From contig NZ_CP066369.1 of the NCBI RefSeq assembly GCF_016406305.1, positions 186,001 to 250,000 on the forward strand: a stretch of 64,000 nucleotides of DNA, in the 5' to 3' direction. The notes beneath the pieces are model-generated. The model was not told where the DNA came from. It ran no database searches and worked only from the letters and a program-made list of their open reading frames with translations. The translations under genes were made by a program, and so were the position numbers. Positions 29,684-41,515 of this stretch are shown one piece after another (the stretch's first letter is position 1; every line of letters begins with the position of its first letter). Source of the stretch: Shewanella putrefaciens (GTDB lineage Bacteria > Pseudomonadota > Gammaproteobacteria > Enterobacterales > Shewanellaceae).

Positions 29684-30635
29684 TCATTGGGGAAGAAAAC
29701 GCCAGATATTAGCTTTATTATCAAGCGGGCAATTTGTTTCAGGCGAGCAGTTAGCCACTGAACTTGGGATTTCGCGCGCCGCAGTGAATAAACATATTGA
29801 TGTGTTAGAAACCTATGGGGTATCTATCTATAGCGTAAAAGGTCGAGGCTATAAACTTGCCCATGCTATTTCTTTGATTGATCCGGTACGTTTGGTGCAA
29901 TCTATTGAAGATCGATGTTTTTATTTTGATGAAATCCCAAGTACCAACGCTTTTATGTTGAGTCACACAAGTGAACTCAAACGTGGTGATGTGTGTGTGG
30001 CCGAGTATCAATCTGCCGGGCGCGGCCGGAGGGGGCGCACTTGGGTATCTCCCTATGGCCACCATCTGTACTTCTCTCAATTTTGGTCATTCCCACAGGG
30101 CATGGCACAGGCTATGGGATTAAGTCTGGTTGTAGCTTGTACTTTAGTTGAAGTGCTTAAATCCTATGGCGTTGAAAACATTGGGGTTAAATGGCCTAAT
30201 GATATTTATCTCAACCATAAGAAGTTAGCGGGTATTTTGATTGAAATGTCGGGACAGGCCGATAGCGAGTGCCAGCTGATTATTGGTATCGGCGTGAATA
30301 TGGCTATGTCGGAAGAGCAAGCTAAGGGCATTGATCAGCCTTGGAGTGATTTATCGACCTTAGCAACTATGCCGGATAAAACCGATCTAGTGATTGCGCT
30401 ACAAAAGCAGCTTAAGCGAGATATACAATTATTTGAGCGTGAGGGTTTGGCGGCATTTAAGGTGCGTTGGCAGGAGGCTGACTTATTCTATGGCAAAGAG
30501 ATCCGTTTGCTGATGGGCGAAAATCATGTTGACGGTATTTGTCGCGGCGTAGATGAGCAGGGCGCTGTATTGCTCGAAACCGCCGATGGTATTCAAGCTT
30601 TCATCGGCGGTGAGATTAGCCTAAGGGCACGTTAA
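29676..30635 (+). CDS. birA: Bifunctional biotin ligase / biotin operon repressor BirA
   Basis: A 319-residue protein. A winged helix at about 1-60 (SGEQLATELGISRAAVNKHI) binds the bio operator. The ligase domain has the biotinyl-AMP loop GRGRRGR (115-121) and KWPND (172-176) with Lys183 nearby, and a C-terminal SH3-like part completes it. It attaches biotin to the BCCP subunit of acetyl-CoA carboxylase and represses biotin synthesis. It is translationally coupled to murB by the 8-base overlap. Confidence 0.96.
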   Translation: MSDHWGRKRQILALLSSGQFVSGEQLATELGISRAAVNKHIDVLETYGVSIYSVKGRGYKLAHAISLIDPVRLVQSIEDRCFYFDEIPSTNAFMLSHTSELKRGDVCVAEYQSAGRGRRGRTWVSPYGHHLYFSQFWSFPQGMAQAMGLSLVVACTLVEVLKSYGVENIGVKWPNDIYLNHKKLAGILIEMSGQADSECQLIIGIGVNMAMSEEQAKGIDQPWSDLSTLATMPDKTDLVIALQKQLKRDIQLFEREGLAAFKVRWQEADLFYGKEIRLLMGENHVDGICRGVDEQGAVLLETADGIQAFIGGEISLRAR

Positions 30636-30645
30636 AATTAGCGTG

Positions 30646-31596
30646 TTATTTACGCATTAATACATGTGACATGAGATGATCCTGACCTTTCTGTAGGATC
30701 AAATGGGCTCTTTCTCGGGTGGGTTGAATATTGAGCAATAAATTGGGGCCATTGATGGTGTCCCAAATGTTGGCGGCAATGCTGTTTGCTTCCTCATCAC
30801 TAAGGTTTGCATAGTGGTGAAAGTAGGATTTTTCATCACTAAAAGCCCCTTTACGAAATTGTAAAAAACGCTCTTTATACCATTGCTTTAAAAGCGTTTC
30901 TTCAGCATCAACATAAATAGAAAAATCAACAAAATCAGAAACGAATGGCCTACGAGTATCCACGGGAGAATCTAATCCCGTTTGTAAAACATTGAGTCCT
31001 TCGAGGATCAAAATATCGGGTTGTGAGACAGTCTGGTGCTGATTGCGGATCCTGTCATAGGTGACGTGGGAATAAATCGGCGCTTTAACATGTGCCTGGC
31101 CAGATTTTACGGCAGAAATAAACTCCACCAACATTTTCATATCGTAACTTTCTGGGAACCCTTTGCGCTGAAGCAGCCCTTTACGTTTTAGATCGGCTAA
31201 TGGATACAGAAAGCCATCGGTTGTAACTAAATCGACTTTAGGATGCTCGGGCCAATGCTGCAGCAATGCCTGTAGAATACGCGCCGTAGTACTTTTTCCT
31301 ACGGCCACACTGCCTGCAATGCTAATAATGTAAGGACTCGAAGAAGGTTTTTGCCCTAGAAATTCATCAAGTACTAAACCGCGTTGCTGTTTTGCCTTCA
31401 CGATTAAATTAAGTAACCGACTCAGGGGAAGATAAATATCTGTTACCTCAGAGAGTGAGACCTTCTCATTGATACCCCGAAGATTTTCCAAATCCTGTTC
31501 ACTCAGCGTTAGGGGGACAGAATCCCTTAACTCGGACCATTGGGTGCGTTCAAAGGCAAGATAGAGTGCTTTTTGAATTGGATTTATAGATGTCAT
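30646..31596 (-). CDS. coaA: Type I pantothenate kinase CoaA
   Basis: A 316-residue P-loop kinase that phosphorylates pantothenate, the first committed and CoA-feedback-inhibited step of coenzyme A synthesis. The Walker A is GSVAVGKS (95-102), and the type I features VTTDGFLYP and ILEGLNVLQ follow. Length equals E. coli CoaA. It is convergent with birA with only 10 bases between, the same arrangement as in E. coli. Confidence 0.97.
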   Translation of the reverse strand: MTSINPIQKALYLAFERTQWSELRDSVPLTLSEQDLENLRGINEKVSLSEVTDIYLPLSRLLNLIVKAKQQRGLVLDEFLGQKPSSSPYIISIAGSVAVGKSTTARILQALLQHWPEHPKVDLVTTDGFLYPLADLKRKGLLQRKGFPESYDMKMLVEFISAVKSGQAHVKAPIYSHVTYDRIRNQHQTVSQPDILILEGLNVLQTGLDSPVDTRRPFVSDFVDFSIYVDAEETLLKQWYKERFLQFRKGAFSDEKSYFHHYANLSDEEANSIAANIWDTINGPNLLLNIQPTRERAHLILQKGQDHLMSHVLMRK

Positions 31597-31783
31597 TGGC
31601 TTTCCTCAGCTTAGGAAAGGCACAGTACACCATGACTTTATTGGCGACAATACTAAATCAGCGATTAGGGCCTTGTTTCACTCCTACAGGGTTGTATTCG
31701 ATGTTTAATTCATCGTCAAATGCCATTAACGTGTAAAAAAACATCGTTTGGCTGCTTTTTTTAAACAAATAGGTGTTTTTTGC

Positions 31784-31812
31784 TTGCACTCAGGGTCACA
31801 TTTACCTAATAT
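31784..31812 (+). promoter_or_regulatory. Promoter of the tRNA-tufB operon
   Basis: -35 TTGCAC (31784-31789), 17-bp spacer, -10 TAATAT (31807-31812), then a C-rich discriminator, 18 bases before the first tRNA. The GC discriminator suggests stringent control. Confidence 0.7.
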
Positions 31813-31830
31813 CCCGTTCCGAAATGATTT

Positions 31831-31906
<76 letters not shown>

Positions 31907-31913
31907 TTTTACT

Positions 31914-31998
31914 GGAGGGGTTCCCGAGTGGCCAAAGGGATCAGACTGTAAATCTGACGGCTCCGCCTTCGAAGGTTCGAATCCTTCTCCCTCCACCA
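31914..31998 (+). tRNA. tyrU: tRNA-Tyr (GTA)
   Basis: An 85-base class II tRNA with a long variable arm, anticodon GTA in CTGTAAA, encoded CCA. It follows tRNA-Thr by 7 bases. Confidence 0.96.
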
Positions 31999-32035
31999 TT
32001 TTTTCAAGGTAGTTAGGTAGCCTTAGTTAGGTTGC

Positions 32036-32109
32036 GCGGGCATCGTATAATGGTATTACTCCAGCCTTCCAAGCTGATAACGCGGGTTCGATTCCCGCTG
32101 CCCGCTCCA
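32036..32109 (+). tRNA. glyT: tRNA-Gly (TCC)
   Basis: A 74-base cloverleaf GCGGGCATCGTATAATGG..., anticodon TCC in CTTCCAA, ending TCCA. Confidence 0.96.
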
Positions 32110-32118
32110 AATTTAGTT

Positions 32119-32194
32119 GCTGATATGGCTCAGTTGGTAGAGCACACCCTTGGTAAGGGTGAGGTCGGCAGTTCGAATCTGCCTATCAGCACCA
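32119..32194 (+). tRNA. thrT: tRNA-Thr (GGT)
   Basis: A 76-base cloverleaf GCTGATATGGCTCAG..., anticodon GGT in TTGGTAA, encoded CCA. Last tRNA before tufB. A weak hairpin with T6 (about 32234-32267) lies between it and tufB and may limit read-through. Confidence 0.96.
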
Positions 32195-32310
32195 GCCTTT
32201 CTAAACTAAGCTCCTATACCTAACATAATCGGTTCGATGTCATTTATATGCATCGGATTTTTTCTATATGTAAGTTTTCATCACCAAGACTCTTGGATTG
32301 AGGCAATACC

Positions 32311-33495
32311 ATGGCTAAAGCTAAATTTGAACGTATTAAGCCCCATGTAAACGTGGGCACCATTGGTCACGTTGACCATGGTAAAACCACTCTGACTGCA
32401 GCTATCTCTCACGTACTGGCTAAGACCTACGGTGGCGAAGCTAAAGACTTCTCTCAAATCGATAACGCTCCAGAAGAGCGTGAGCGCGGTATTACCATCA
32501 ATACCTCTCACATCGAATATGACACGCCTTCACGTCACTACGCACACGTAGACTGCCCAGGCCACGCTGACTATGTTAAAAACATGATCACTGGTGCTGC
32601 ACAGATGGACGGCGCGATCCTAGTAGTAGCGTCTACAGACGGCCCAATGCCACAGACTCGTGAGCACATCCTGCTTTCTCGTCAGGTTGGCGTACCGTAC
32701 ATCATCGTGTTCATGAACAAGTGTGACATGGTAGATGACGAAGAGCTGTTAGAGCTAGTTGAGATGGAAGTTCGTGAACTGTTATCAGAATACGATTTCC
32801 CAGGTGATGACTTACCAGTAATCCAAGGTTCAGCTCTGAAAGCGCTAGAAGGCGAGCCAGAGTGGGAAGCGAAGATCATTGAATTAGCAGCGGCTCTGGA
32901 TTCTTACATTCCAGAACCACAACGTGACATCGATAAGCCGTTCCTACTGCCAATCGAAGACGTATTCTCAATCTCTGGCCGTGGTACAGTAGTAACTGGT
33001 CGTGTTGAGCGTGGTATTGTTCGCGTAGGCGACGAAGTTGAAATCGTTGGTGTACGTGCAACGACTAAGACGACTTGTACTGGTGTAGAAATGTTCCGTA
33101 AACTGCTTGACGAAGGTCGTGCAGGTGAGAACTGTGGTATTTTGTTACGTGGTACTAAGCGTGATGACGTAGAACGTGGTCAAGTATTAGCGAAGCCAGG
33201 TTCAATCAACCCACACACCACTTTTGAATCAGAAGTATACGTGCTGTCAAAAGAAGAAGGTGGACGTCACACTCCATTCTTCAAAGGCTACCGTCCACAG
33301 TTCTACTTCCGTACAACTGACGTAACCGGTACTATCGAACTGCCAGAAGGCGTAGAGATGGTAATGCCAGGCGACAACATCAAGATGAAAGTGACTCTGA
33401 TCTGCCCAATCGCGATGGACGAAGGTTTACGCTTCGCAATCCGTGAAGGTGGCCGTACAGTAGGCGCTGGTGTTGTAGCTAAGATTTTCGCTTAA
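32311..33495 (+). CDS. tufB: Elongation factor Tu, first copy (tufB position)
   Basis: A 394-residue EF-Tu that carries aminoacyl-tRNA to the ribosome A site in a GTP-dependent way. Switch and nucleotide motifs are intact: [20 protein letters not shown]. It is the last gene of the tRNA-tufB operon. The protein is identical to that of the second tuf gene. The DNA copies differ only at four bases in the first 40 or so as far as compared, including ATG here against GTG there, a sign of gene conversion. Confidence 0.97.
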   Translation: MAKAKFERIKPHVNVGTIGHVDHGKTTLTAAISHVLAKTYGGEAKDFSQIDNAPEERERGITINTSHIEYDTPSRHYAHVDCPGHADYVKNMITGAAQMDGAILVVASTDGPMPQTREHILLSRQVGVPYIIVFMNKCDMVDDEELLELVEMEVRELLSEYDFPGDDLPVIQGSALKALEGEPEWEAKIIELAAALDSYIPEPQRDIDKPFLLPIEDVFSISGRGTVVTGRVERGIVRVGDEVEIVGVRATTKTTCTGVEMFRKLLDEGRAGENCGILLRGTKRDDVERGQVLAKPGSINPHTTFESEVYVLSKEEGGRHTPFFKGYRPQFYFRTTDVTGTIELPEGVEMVMPGDNIKMKVTLICPIAMDEGLRFAIREGGRTVGAGVVAKIFA

Positions 33496-33520
33496 TCGCG
33501 AGCTTAGAAACAATGCTGAA

Positions 33521-33547
33521 AAAGGAAGCCTAGGCTTCCTTTTTTAT
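33521..33547 (+). terminator. Terminator after tufB
   Basis: AAGGAAG...CTTCCTT stem within the palindrome GGAAGCCTAGGCTTCC (33524-33539), followed by T6. The same sequence follows the second tuf gene. Confidence 0.9.
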
Positions 33548-33596
33548 TTAAGTCGATTATTTGCTAGGTTTTGTGGCTTGCATCGACTGCGTATCC

Positions 33597-33625
33597 TTGC
33601 TTACAAAGTCGAATAAGAATACAAT
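33597..33625 (+). promoter_or_regulatory. Promoter of secE-nusG
   Basis: -35 TTGCTT (33597-33602), 17-bp spacer, -10 TACAAT (33620-33625). The leader to the secE start is about 140 bases. Confidence 0.6.
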
Positions 33626-33773
33626 CTATGGCCGATTTTTGACCCTGAGCTTATGCGATTGCGTTTCTAAGGGTGTTCGGAAATGCAGAGTATCGAAAAG
33701 CGTATTGTAACTGGGTCCTATGTCCCTAATTATTGTGCTCAAGCTCAGGCCGTATTGAGTAACGGAATAACCG

Positions 33774-34145
33774 ATGACAACAAATACTGAAAACCAGAAC
33801 AATTCTCTGGATATCGTGAAGTGGGGTTTAGCGATCATTTTGCTAGCCGCTGCTGTTATTGGCAATCAAATGTATAGCGAAACGAGTGCCGTCATACGCG
33901 CGCTTGGCGTTATCGTTGCATTCGCTATTGCTGGTTTTATTGCGCTACAGACAGAAAAGGGTAAAAAAGCCTTGGCTTTCGCTCGTGAGTCGCAAATTGA
34001 AGTGCGTAAGGTTGTATGGCCAACGCGTCAAGAAGCGCTTAACACCACTTTTATTGTCCTTGCTGCAACGGGTATCTTAGCTCTGGTTCTTTGGGGTATG
34101 GATGCTGTGTTAATGCGAATTGTCAATTTTATCACTGGCGTATAG
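33774..34145 (+). CDS. secE: Preprotein translocase subunit SecE
   Basis: A 123-residue inner-membrane protein, part of the SecYEG channel. Three membrane segments are visible (about 18-36, 42-60 and 92-115), as in enterobacterial SecE. The conserved amphipathic helix IEVRKVVWPTRQEAL precedes the last one and clamps SecY. SecY is encoded 26 kb to the right in the spc operon. It is followed 9 bases later by nusG. Confidence 0.95.
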   Translation: MTTNTENQNNSLDIVKWGLAIILLAAAVIGNQMYSETSAVIRALGVIVAFAIAGFIALQTEKGKKALAFARESQIEVRKVVWPTRQEALNTTFIVLAATGILALVLWGMDAVLMRIVNFITGV

Positions 34146-34154
34146 GCACCTCGA

Positions 34155-34706
34155 ATGACTGAAGCTAAAGAAGCTAAAAAAAGATGGTATGTAGTGCAGG
34201 CATTCTCTGGCTATGAAGGCCGAGTTTGTAAGTCACTGATTGAATACATTAAGATGCACGGCATGGAGCAATACTTCGGTGAAGTATTAGTTCCGACTGA
34301 AGAAGTTATCGAAATGCGTGCAGGTCAGCGTCGTAAGAGTGAACGTAAATTTTTCCCTGGCTATGTATTAGTACAGATGGAAATGAACGATGACAGCTGG
34401 CATTTAGTCAAAAGCATCCCGCGTGTTTTAGGCTTTATTGGCGGAACTTCTGATCGTCCTGCCCCAATTTCAGATCGCGAAGCAGAAGCTATTCTGCGTC
34501 GCTTACAAGAAACCACTGCTTCACCCACTCACAGAACTATCTTTGAACCTGGTGAAGTCGTTCGCGTGTGTGATGGTCCATTTGCTGACTTTAACGGTAC
34601 CGTTGAAGAAGTGGACTATGATAAGAGTCGCGTGAAAGTGTCGGTAATGATCTTTGGTCGTTCGACACCGGTTGAGCTCGATTTTAATCAGGTCGAAAAA
34701 GGCTGA
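34155..34706 (+). CDS. nusG: Transcription elongation/antitermination factor NusG
   Basis: A 183-residue protein. The N-terminal NGN domain ([13 protein letters not shown]..., binding RNA polymerase) and the C-terminal KOW domain ([25 protein letters not shown], about 132-158) are complete. It lowers pausing, links RNA polymerase to ribosomal S10 or to Rho, and takes part in rrn antitermination with the boxA sites seen upstream. Confidence 0.97.
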   Translation: MTEAKEAKKRWYVVQAFSGYEGRVCKSLIEYIKMHGMEQYFGEVLVPTEEVIEMRAGQRRKSERKFFPGYVLVQMEMNDDSWHLVKSIPRVLGFIGGTSDRPAPISDREAEAILRRLQETTASPTHRTIFEPGEVVRVCDGPFADFNGTVEEVDYDKSRVKVSVMIFGRSTPVELDFNQVEKG

Positions 34707-34728
34707 TTAAATAAACTACAAAATCCGT

Positions 34729-34757
34729 TTGGCAACGGGTGCGGATTTCTATATAAT
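34729..34757 (+). promoter_or_regulatory. Promoter of rplK-rplA
   Basis: -35 TTGGCA (34729-34734), 17-bp spacer, -10 TATAAT (34752-34757). It lies inside the inverted repeat described in the next entry. The leader to rplK (about 70 bases) probably carries the L1 repressor site, which I could not map with confidence. Confidence 0.7.
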
Positions 34758-34773
34758 CCGCACCCGTTGTTTT
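34733..34773 (+). terminator. nusG terminator overlapping the rplK promoter
   Basis: Arms CAACGGGTGCGGATT (34733-34747) and AATCCGCACCCGTTG (34755-34769) are perfect complements with a 7-base loop, followed by T4. The -35 hexamer reaches into the left arm and the -10 spans the loop and right arm. The hairpin ends the secE-nusG transcript while the same DNA starts the next one. Confidence 0.75.
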
Positions 34774-34833
34774 CGGGGGAGCATATCAGCATGTCGCTGA
34801 TGCGCGTTTGAACCCAAACTGAGGAAATGTCAG

Positions 34834-35968
<1,135 letters not shown>

Positions 35969-35969
35969 T

Positions 35970-35998
35970 TTTACAAGGTGAGCGCATTAGTCTATAAT
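35970..35998 (+). promoter_or_regulatory. Promoter of rplJL-rpoBC
   Basis: -35 TTTACA (35970-35975), 17-bp spacer, -10 TATAAT (35993-35998), then GCGCGC. It is embedded in a near-perfect 17-bp inverted repeat (35973-35989 with 35995-36011), which may also serve as the end of the rplKA transcript. Confidence 0.72.
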
Positions 35999-36011
35999 GC
36001 GCGCACTTTGT

Positions 36012-36135
36012 GGGTTGAAGCCTGTTTTAGGCACTTTTTAAGTGCAAGAAACTAGGCTTCCGTCCAAGACCGCAGGTGTTTACTTTAACGGTTTACTTAA
36101 TTTCCTGCGTAGACGGTGTCAGGCCCCAGCTAAAT
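36012..36135 (+). promoter_or_regulatory. L10 leader (autoregulatory mRNA structure)
   Basis: The leader before rplJ contains the conserved blocks CTTCCGTCCAAGACCGCAGG and CCTGCGTAGACGGTG, nearly the same as the E. coli rplJ leader. They pair to form the site where the L10-L7/L12 complex binds to shut down rplJ-rplL translation. An upstream stem, GAAGCCTG...CTAGGCTTC, is also present. Confidence 0.88.
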
Positions 36136-36235
36136 TTTTTTACTGGATAATCTGCACCGTAAGTCACTAAATACATAAGTATTTAGTATGGTAAATACTA
36201 GGGAATACCCTAGGTAGAATCCAGGAGTAAAGCCA

Positions 36236-36736
36236 ATGGCATTAAGACTCGAAGACAAAAAAGCGATTGTTGCTGAAGTCAACGAAGCTGCCAAAGGTGC
36301 GCTATCTGCAGTAGCCGCCGATTCTCGCGGTGTAACTGTAGGTGCTATGACCGGTCTGCGTAAAAAAGCGCGTGAAGCTGGTGTATATGTACGTGTAGTA
36401 CGTAACACATTAGCGAAACGTGCTGTTGAAGGTACAGCTTTTGAGTGCCTAGCAGAGACGTTCACTGGCCCAACTTTGATTGCTTTCTCTAATGAGCACC
36501 CAGGTGCTGCAGCTCGTCTGTTAAAAGACTTTGCTAAAGAGCAAGCTAATTTCGAAGTTAAAGGCGCAGCCTTTGAAGGGAATTTCATCCCTGCAGCTGA
36601 CATTGATCGTTTGGCGAAACTGCCAACATACGAAGAAGCACTAGCTCAGTTAATGATGACTATGAAAGAAGCATCTGCTGGCAAGTTCGTTCGTACACTG
36701 GCCGCCCTGCGCGATCAAAAACAAGAAGCCGCTTAA
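36236..36736 (+). CDS. rplJ: 50S ribosomal protein L10
   Basis: A 166-residue protein that anchors the L7/L12 dimers by its C-terminal helix and binds L11-region rRNA by its N-terminal domain. Its own leader lies just upstream. The start follows a CAGGAG site. Confidence 0.97.
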   Translation: MALRLEDKKAIVAEVNEAAKGALSAVAADSRGVTVGAMTGLRKKAREAGVYVRVVRNTLAKRAVEGTAFECLAETFTGPTLIAFSNEHPGAAARLLKDFAKEQANFEVKGAAFEGNFIPAADIDRLAKLPTYEEALAQLMMTMKEASAGKFVRTLAALRDQKQEAA

Positions 36737-36790
36737 TTTCAAGCTGGCTGCTTAATGAAATTGAATTCAGAACAATAGGAAACATTTGTT

Positions 36791-37159
36791 ATGTCTATCA
36801 CTAAAGACCAAATCTTAGAAGCCTTTGCAGCTATGTCTGTAATGGAAGTTGTTGAACTGATCGAAGCAATGGAAGAGAAGTTCGGCGTTTCTGCCGCTGC
36901 TGCTGTTGTTTCTGGTGGTGGCGAAGCTGCTGCTGCTGTTGAAGAGCAAACAGAATTCAACGTAATTCTGACTGCACACGGCGACAACAAAGTTGCAGTA
37001 ATTAAAGCCATCCGTGGCGCAACTGGTTTAGGCCTGAAAGAAGCTAAAGCTATGTCTGAAGCTGCTCCAGTAGCAGTTAAAGAAGCTGTTTCTAAAGAAG
37101 AAGCTGAAGCTCTGAAGAAAGAACTAGTTGAAGCTGGTGCTTCAGTAGAAATCAAGTAA
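36791..37159 (+). CDS. rplL: 50S ribosomal protein L7/L12
   Basis: A 122-residue acidic stalk protein that recruits translation GTPases. The N-terminal dimer domain, the Ala/Glu-rich hinge (about 36-52) and the C-terminal domain (EKTEFNVIL-like EQTEFNVIL, then [20 protein letters not shown]) are complete. It is present in four to six copies per ribosome, made from the coupled rplJL mRNA. Confidence 0.97.
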   Translation: MSITKDQILEAFAAMSVMEVVELIEAMEEKFGVSAAAAVVSGGGEAAAAVEEQTEFNVILTAHGDNKVAVIKAIRGATGLGLKEAKAMSEAAPVAVKEAVSKEEAEALKKELVEAGASVEIK

Positions 37160-37198
37160 GCTATTATTTAGCTTGCTCACCCAAGCCACTTGGGTGGA

Positions 37199-37230
37199 GG
37201 CTGGCGGTTTTTTAACCGTCGGCCTTTTTT
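37199..37230 (+). terminator. rplL-rpoB attenuator
   Basis: GGCTGGCGGTT pairs with AACCGTCGGCC (two G-U pairs) around T4 and is followed by T6. In E. coli a partial terminator in the same place lets only part of transcription reach rpoB, keeping polymerase subunits below ribosomal protein levels; the same is inferred here. Confidence 0.88.
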
Positions 37231-37401
37231 GCGCTATATGCGCCGGCGATTTTTTTTCACCGTTTGTCGCCAGATTTTGCAGTCCCTAGCAGAGATTACT
37301 GGTTAGGTTCTTGCCATCAACGGTGATGGGCAAACGTGCTGAATGTAATAACCTAAGTTATTGATTCAGTCTTGGTCACATCTCGTAAGCAGAGGAAACC
37401 C

Positions 37402-40400
37402 ATGGTTTACTCCTATTCTGAAAAGAAGCGTATTCGCAAAGACTTTGGTAAGCGTCCACAGGTGTTGGATATTCCTTACCTTTTGTCTATTCAGTTAGAC
37501 TCTTTTAAGAAGTTCACCGATCAAGATCCTACCGGTGAGCGCGGTCTTGAAGCCGCCTTCCGTAGCGTTTTTCCCATCAAGAGCTTTTCTGGTAATTCAG
37601 AACTGCAATACGTCAGCTATAAGCTTGGCGAGCCTGTTTTTGATGTGAAAGAGTGTCAGATCCGCGGTGTTACGTACTCAGCACCACTACGCGTTAAATT
37701 ACGCATGGTGTTGTATGACCGTGAAGCAGCGGCGGGCACTGTAAAAGATATTAAAGAACAAGAAGTCTACATGGGTGATATCCCATTGATGACGGATAAC
37801 GGTACCTTTGTAATCAACGGTACTGAGCGGGTAATCGTTTCTCAATTACACCGTAGCCCAGGCGTATTCTTCGATCACGACCGTGGTAAAACCCACTCAT
37901 CGGGTAAGGTGCTGTATAACGCACGTATTATTCCTTACCGTGGTTCATGGCTTGACTTTGAATTCGATCCTAAAGATGCACTTTTCGTACGTATTGACCG
38001 TCGCCGTAAATTACCTGCGACTATCATTCTGCGTGCATTAGAATATTCAACTCAAGAGATCCTCGATCTGTTCTTCGAACGCGTTGAGTTCAAGATCAAG
38101 AAAGATACGCTAGTGATGGCGTTGGTTCCTGAGCGTCTACGTGGCGAAACCGCCAGCTATGACATCAAGGATGCCGAGGGTTCTGTACTGGTTGAAGCCG
38201 GTCGCCGTATTACTGCGCGCCATATTCGCCAGTTAGAAAAAACCAATACCACTGAACTCGAAGTGCCAGTTGAATATATCGTGGGCAAATATGCTGCTCA
38301 AGATTATATCGATCCGGACACGGGTGAAGTATTAGTGTCTGCCAACAGTGAAATCAGCTTAGAAGACTTAGCAAAATTATCACTGGCCGGCATTAAAGAT
38401 ATCAGCACGTTATACATTAACGAGCTAGATCACGGTGCTTATATTTCAGATACGCTGCGTATCGATTCAACCACTAACCGCTTAGAAGCGCTGGTTGAGA
38501 TCTACCGCATGATGCGTCCTGGCGAGCCACCAACCAAAGATGCTGCCGAAGCACTATTCCAGAACTTGTTCTTCAGTGAAGAGCGTTATGACCTGTCTAA
38601 AGTAGGTCGTATGAAGTTCAACCGTCGTCTCAGCATTCCTGATGACGAAGGTAGCGGTGTATTGTCTAAAGAAGACATCGTCGCGGTAATGAAGAATATC
38701 ATTCATATCCGTAACGGTTTCGACGAAGTCGATGATATCGATCACTTGGGCAACCGTCGTATTCGTAGCGTCGGTGAAATGGCTGAAAACCAATTCCGCG
38801 TAGGTTTAGTCCGTGTTGAGCGCGCCGTGCGTGAACGTCTGTCTTTAGGCGATCTGAACGAGCTGATGCCACAGGATTTAATCAACGCTAAGCCAATTTC
38901 TGCAGCGGTGAAAGAGTTCTTCGGTTCTTCTCAGCTGTCACAATTCATGGACCAAAACAATCCGCTGTCAGAAGTAACGCATAAGCGTCGTATTTCTGCC
39001 CTTGGCCCAGGTGGTTTGACCCGTGAACGTGCTGGCTTCGAAGTCCGCGACGTACACCCAACGCATTATGGTCGTTTATGTCCAATTGAGACCCCTGAAG
39101 GTCCAAACATTGGTCTAATCAACTCATTAGCAAGTTTTGCCCGTACTAACTCCTACGGCTTCTTAGAAACCCCATACCGCAAAGTGGTAGACGGTGTGAT
39201 CACTGACGAAGTGGAATACTTGTCAGCGATTGAAGAAGGTCGTTATGTGATTGCACAGGCGAACATCGAAGTTGATGCTCAAGGCCGCATGGTTGAAGAA
39301 CAGATCGCCTGTCGTCACAAAGGTGAATCTACCTTTATGCGCGCGTCTGACATTCAATACATGGACGTATCGCCACAGCAGATTATTTCTGTTGCTGCAT
39401 CACTGATCCCGTTCTTAGAACACGACGACGCTAACCGTGCATTGATGGGTGCGAACATGCAACGTCAAGCCGTACCAACACTGCGCTCTGAAAAGCCGTT
39501 AGTAGGTACAGGTATTGAACGTACGCTAGCTGTTGACTCAGGTGTTGTAGTGTCAGCTAAGCGTGGCGGCGTGATCGACTACGTTGATGCGAGCCGTATC
39601 GTTGTTAAAGTCAATGAAGATGAGCTACGCCCAGGCGAAGCCGGTATCGACATTTATAACCTGACTAAATACACCCGTTCTAACCAAAACACTTGTATCA
39701 ACCAACGCCCTTGTTGTGCCGTTGGCGAGCCAGTGGTTCGTGGTGACGTGTTAGCAGACGGTCCGTCTACTGACTTAGGTGACTTAGCCCTTGGCCAGAA
39801 CATGCGTATCGCGTTCATGCCTTGGAACGGTTACAACTTCGAAGACTCGATCTTAATTTCTGAGCGCGTAGCGCAAGAAGACCGCTTCACAACTATCCAC
39901 ATTCAGGAGCTGTCTTGTATTGCTCGTGATACCAAACTGGGTAGCGAAGAAATCACGGCTGATATTCCAAACGTAGGTGAGTCTGCCCTGTCGAAACTCG
40001 ACGAGTCAGGTATCGTTTACATTGGTGCAGAAGTGAAGGGCGGCGACATTCTGGTCGGTAAAGTAACGCCAAAGGGCGAAACACAGCTAACACCAGAAGA
40101 GAAGTTACTCCGCGCTATCTTCGGTGAGAAAGCGTCTGACGTTAAAGACAGCTCACTGCGTGTACCTAACTCTGTTAAGGGCACTATCATCGACGTTCAG
40201 GTATTTACCCGTGACGGCGTTGAAAAAGACAAGCGTGCTGTTGAAATCGAAGAAATGCACATCGCCCAAGCACGTAAAGACTTAGGCGAAGAGTTCAAGA
40301 TCCTTGAAGAAGGCGTATTGAGCCGTGCTCGCAACCTATTGTTAGGTGCTGGTTTCACAGAAACCCAAATCGCAGCGATGCCACGTAAAGATGTATTGGT

Positions 40401-41433
40401 TCAAGTCATTGACGATGAAGCAAAACAAACTGAACTTGAGCAATTAGCTGAGCAGCATGAAGAGCTGAAAGCAGACTTCGATAAGAAGTTTGAAATCAAA
40501 CGTCGCAAGATCACCCAAGGTGATGACTTGGCGCCAGGCGTACTGAAGATCGTTAAGGTTTACTTAGCGGTTAAGCGTACTATCCAACCTGGTGACAAGA
40601 TGGCGGGTCGTCATGGTAACAAGGGTGTTATCTCTAAGATTTGCCCAATCGAAGATATGCCATATGACGAGCAAGGTAACCCAGTAGACATCGTATTGAA
40701 CCCACTAGGTGTTCCATCACGTATGAACATTGGTCAGGTACTTGAAGTCCATATGGGCGCCGCGGCTAAAGGTATTGGTAACAAGATCACTGCGATGCTT
40801 GAAGAACAGCGCGAGCTGGCTGAAGTACGTGGTTACATCAAGCAAGTTTATGAGTTAGGTGACGAAGTGCAGCAGCGCGTCGATATCGATTCATTCACCG
40901 ATGATGAAGTGATGCGTCTTGCCCAAAACCTGAAGGGTGGTATCCCGATTGCGACTCCTGCATTCGACGGTGCTAAAGAGAAAGAGATCAAGCAGATGCT
41001 TGAGCTTGCAGGCTTGCCAACCTCTGGTCAGCTGAAGTTGTATGATGGTCGTACCGGTAACGAATTTGAGCGTCAAGTAACAGTAGGTTACATGTACATG
41101 CTCAAACTGAACCACTTAGTTGATGACAAGATGCACGCCCGTTCTACCGGCTCGTACAGCTTAGTGACTCAACAACCACTGGGCGGTAAAGCTCAGTTCG
41201 GTGGTCAGCGTTTCGGGGAGATGGAAGTGTGGGCACTGGAAGCATATGGTGCCGCTTATACGCTTCAAGAAATGCTCACCGTGAAATCGGATGACGTTAA
41301 CGGTCGTACTCAGATGTATAAGAACATCGTCGACGGTAACCATCAGATGCAACCTGGCATGCCAGAGTCCTTCAACGTGTTACTGAAGGAGATCCGTTCA
41401 CTCGGTATTAATATCGAGTTGGATCAGGAATAA
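37402..41433 (+). CDS. rpoB: RNA polymerase beta subunit
   Basis: A 1343-residue beta subunit, near the usual length for this group. The start at ATG 37402 follows AGAGGA and gives the conserved N-terminus [20 protein letters not shown]; an upstream in-frame start would add ten residues not seen in the family. The rifampicin-binding cluster [20 protein letters not shown] is wild type, so no resistance change is seen there. It is followed by an 82-base gap with a hairpin and then rpoC. Confidence 0.98.
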   Translation: MVYSYSEKKRIRKDFGKRPQVLDIPYLLSIQLDSFKKFTDQDPTGERGLEAAFRSVFPIKSFSGNSELQYVSYKLGEPVFDVKECQIRGVTYSAPLRVKLRMVLYDREAAAGTVKDIKEQEVYMGDIPLMTDNGTFVINGTERVIVSQLHRSPGVFFDHDRGKTHSSGKVLYNARIIPYRGSWLDFEFDPKDALFVRIDRRRKLPATIILRALEYSTQEILDLFFERVEFKIKKDTLVMALVPERLRGETASYDIKDAEGSVLVEAGRRITARHIRQLEKTNTTELEVPVEYIVGKYAAQDYIDPDTGEVLVSANSEISLEDLAKLSLAGIKDISTLYINELDHGAYISDTLRIDSTTNRLEALVEIYRMMRPGEPPTKDAAEALFQNLFFSEERYDLSKVGRMKFNRRLSIPDDEGSGVLSKEDIVAVMKNIIHIRNGFDEVDDIDHLGNRRIRSVGEMAENQFRVGLVRVERAVRERLSLGDLNELMPQDLINAKPISAAVKEFFGSSQLSQFMDQNNPLSEVTHKRRISALGPGGLTRERAGFEVRDVHPTHYGRLCPIETPEGPNIGLINSLASFARTNSYGFLETPYRKVVDGVITDEVEYLSAIEEGRYVIAQANIEVDAQGRMVEEQIACRHKGESTFMRASDIQYMDVSPQQIISVAASLIPFLEHDDANRALMGANMQRQAVPTLRSEKPLVGTGIERTLAVDSGVVVSAKRGGVIDYVDASRIVVKVNEDELRPGEAGIDIYNLTKYTRSNQNTCINQRPCCAVGEPVVRGDVLADGPSTDLGDLALGQNMRIAFMPWNGYNFEDSILISERVAQEDRFTTIHIQELSCIARDTKLGSEEITADIPNVGESALSKLDESGIVYIGAEVKGGDILVGKVTPKGETQLTPEEKLLRAIFGEKASDVKDSSLRVPNSVKGTIIDVQVFTRDGVEKDKRAVEIEEMHIAQARKDLGEEFKILEEGVLSRARNLLLGAGFTETQIAAMPRKDVLVQVIDDEAKQTELEQLAEQHEELKADFDKKFEIKRRKITQGDDLAPGVLKIVKVYLAVKRTIQPGDKMAGRHGNKGVISKICPIEDMPYDEQGNPVDIVLNPLGVPSRMNIGQVLEVHMGAAAKGIGNKITAMLEEQRELAEVRGYIKQVYELGDEVQQRVDIDSFTDDEVMRLAQNLKGGIPIATPAFDGAKEKEIKQMLELAGLPTSGQLKLYDGRTGNEFERQVTVGYMYMLKLNHLVDDKMHARSTGSYSLVTQQPLGGKAQFGGQRFGEMEVWALEAYGAAYTLQEMLTVKSDDVNGRTQMYKNIVDGNHQMQPGMPESFNVLLKEIRSLGINIELDQE

Positions 41434-41465
41434 GCGTAGGCAGTAGCCGCGTTTGGCAACAGAAT

Positions 41466-41489
41466 GGTACTCCGCAGTCGCGGAGTACC
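41466..41489. repeat. Hairpin between rpoB and rpoC
   Basis: GGTACTCCGC (41466-41475) and GCGGAGTACC (41480-41489) form a perfect 10-bp stem with loop AGTC. No T-run follows, so it is not a terminator; it may be an mRNA-processing or stability element ahead of the GTG start of rpoC. Confidence 0.75.
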
Positions 41490-41515
41490 CGGTTTAACTC
41501 CTTCAGGAGAGAAAC

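Noticed and set aside
32234..32267. Terminator between tRNA-Thr and tufB
   Set aside because: The stem is short (about 5 bp) with a long loop despite T6, so it is mentioned only as a possible weak attenuator; the genes are expected to be co-transcribed as in E. coli.
36130..36603. 157-codon open frame on the - strand opposite rplJ and its leader
   Set aside because: Shadow of rplJ and the conserved L10 leader; Ala/Ser-rich, no family.
37402..39100. Possible rifampicin or streptomycin resistance changes in rpoB and rpsL
   Set aside because: The resistance cluster of RpoB and the two key lysines of S12 read as wild type.
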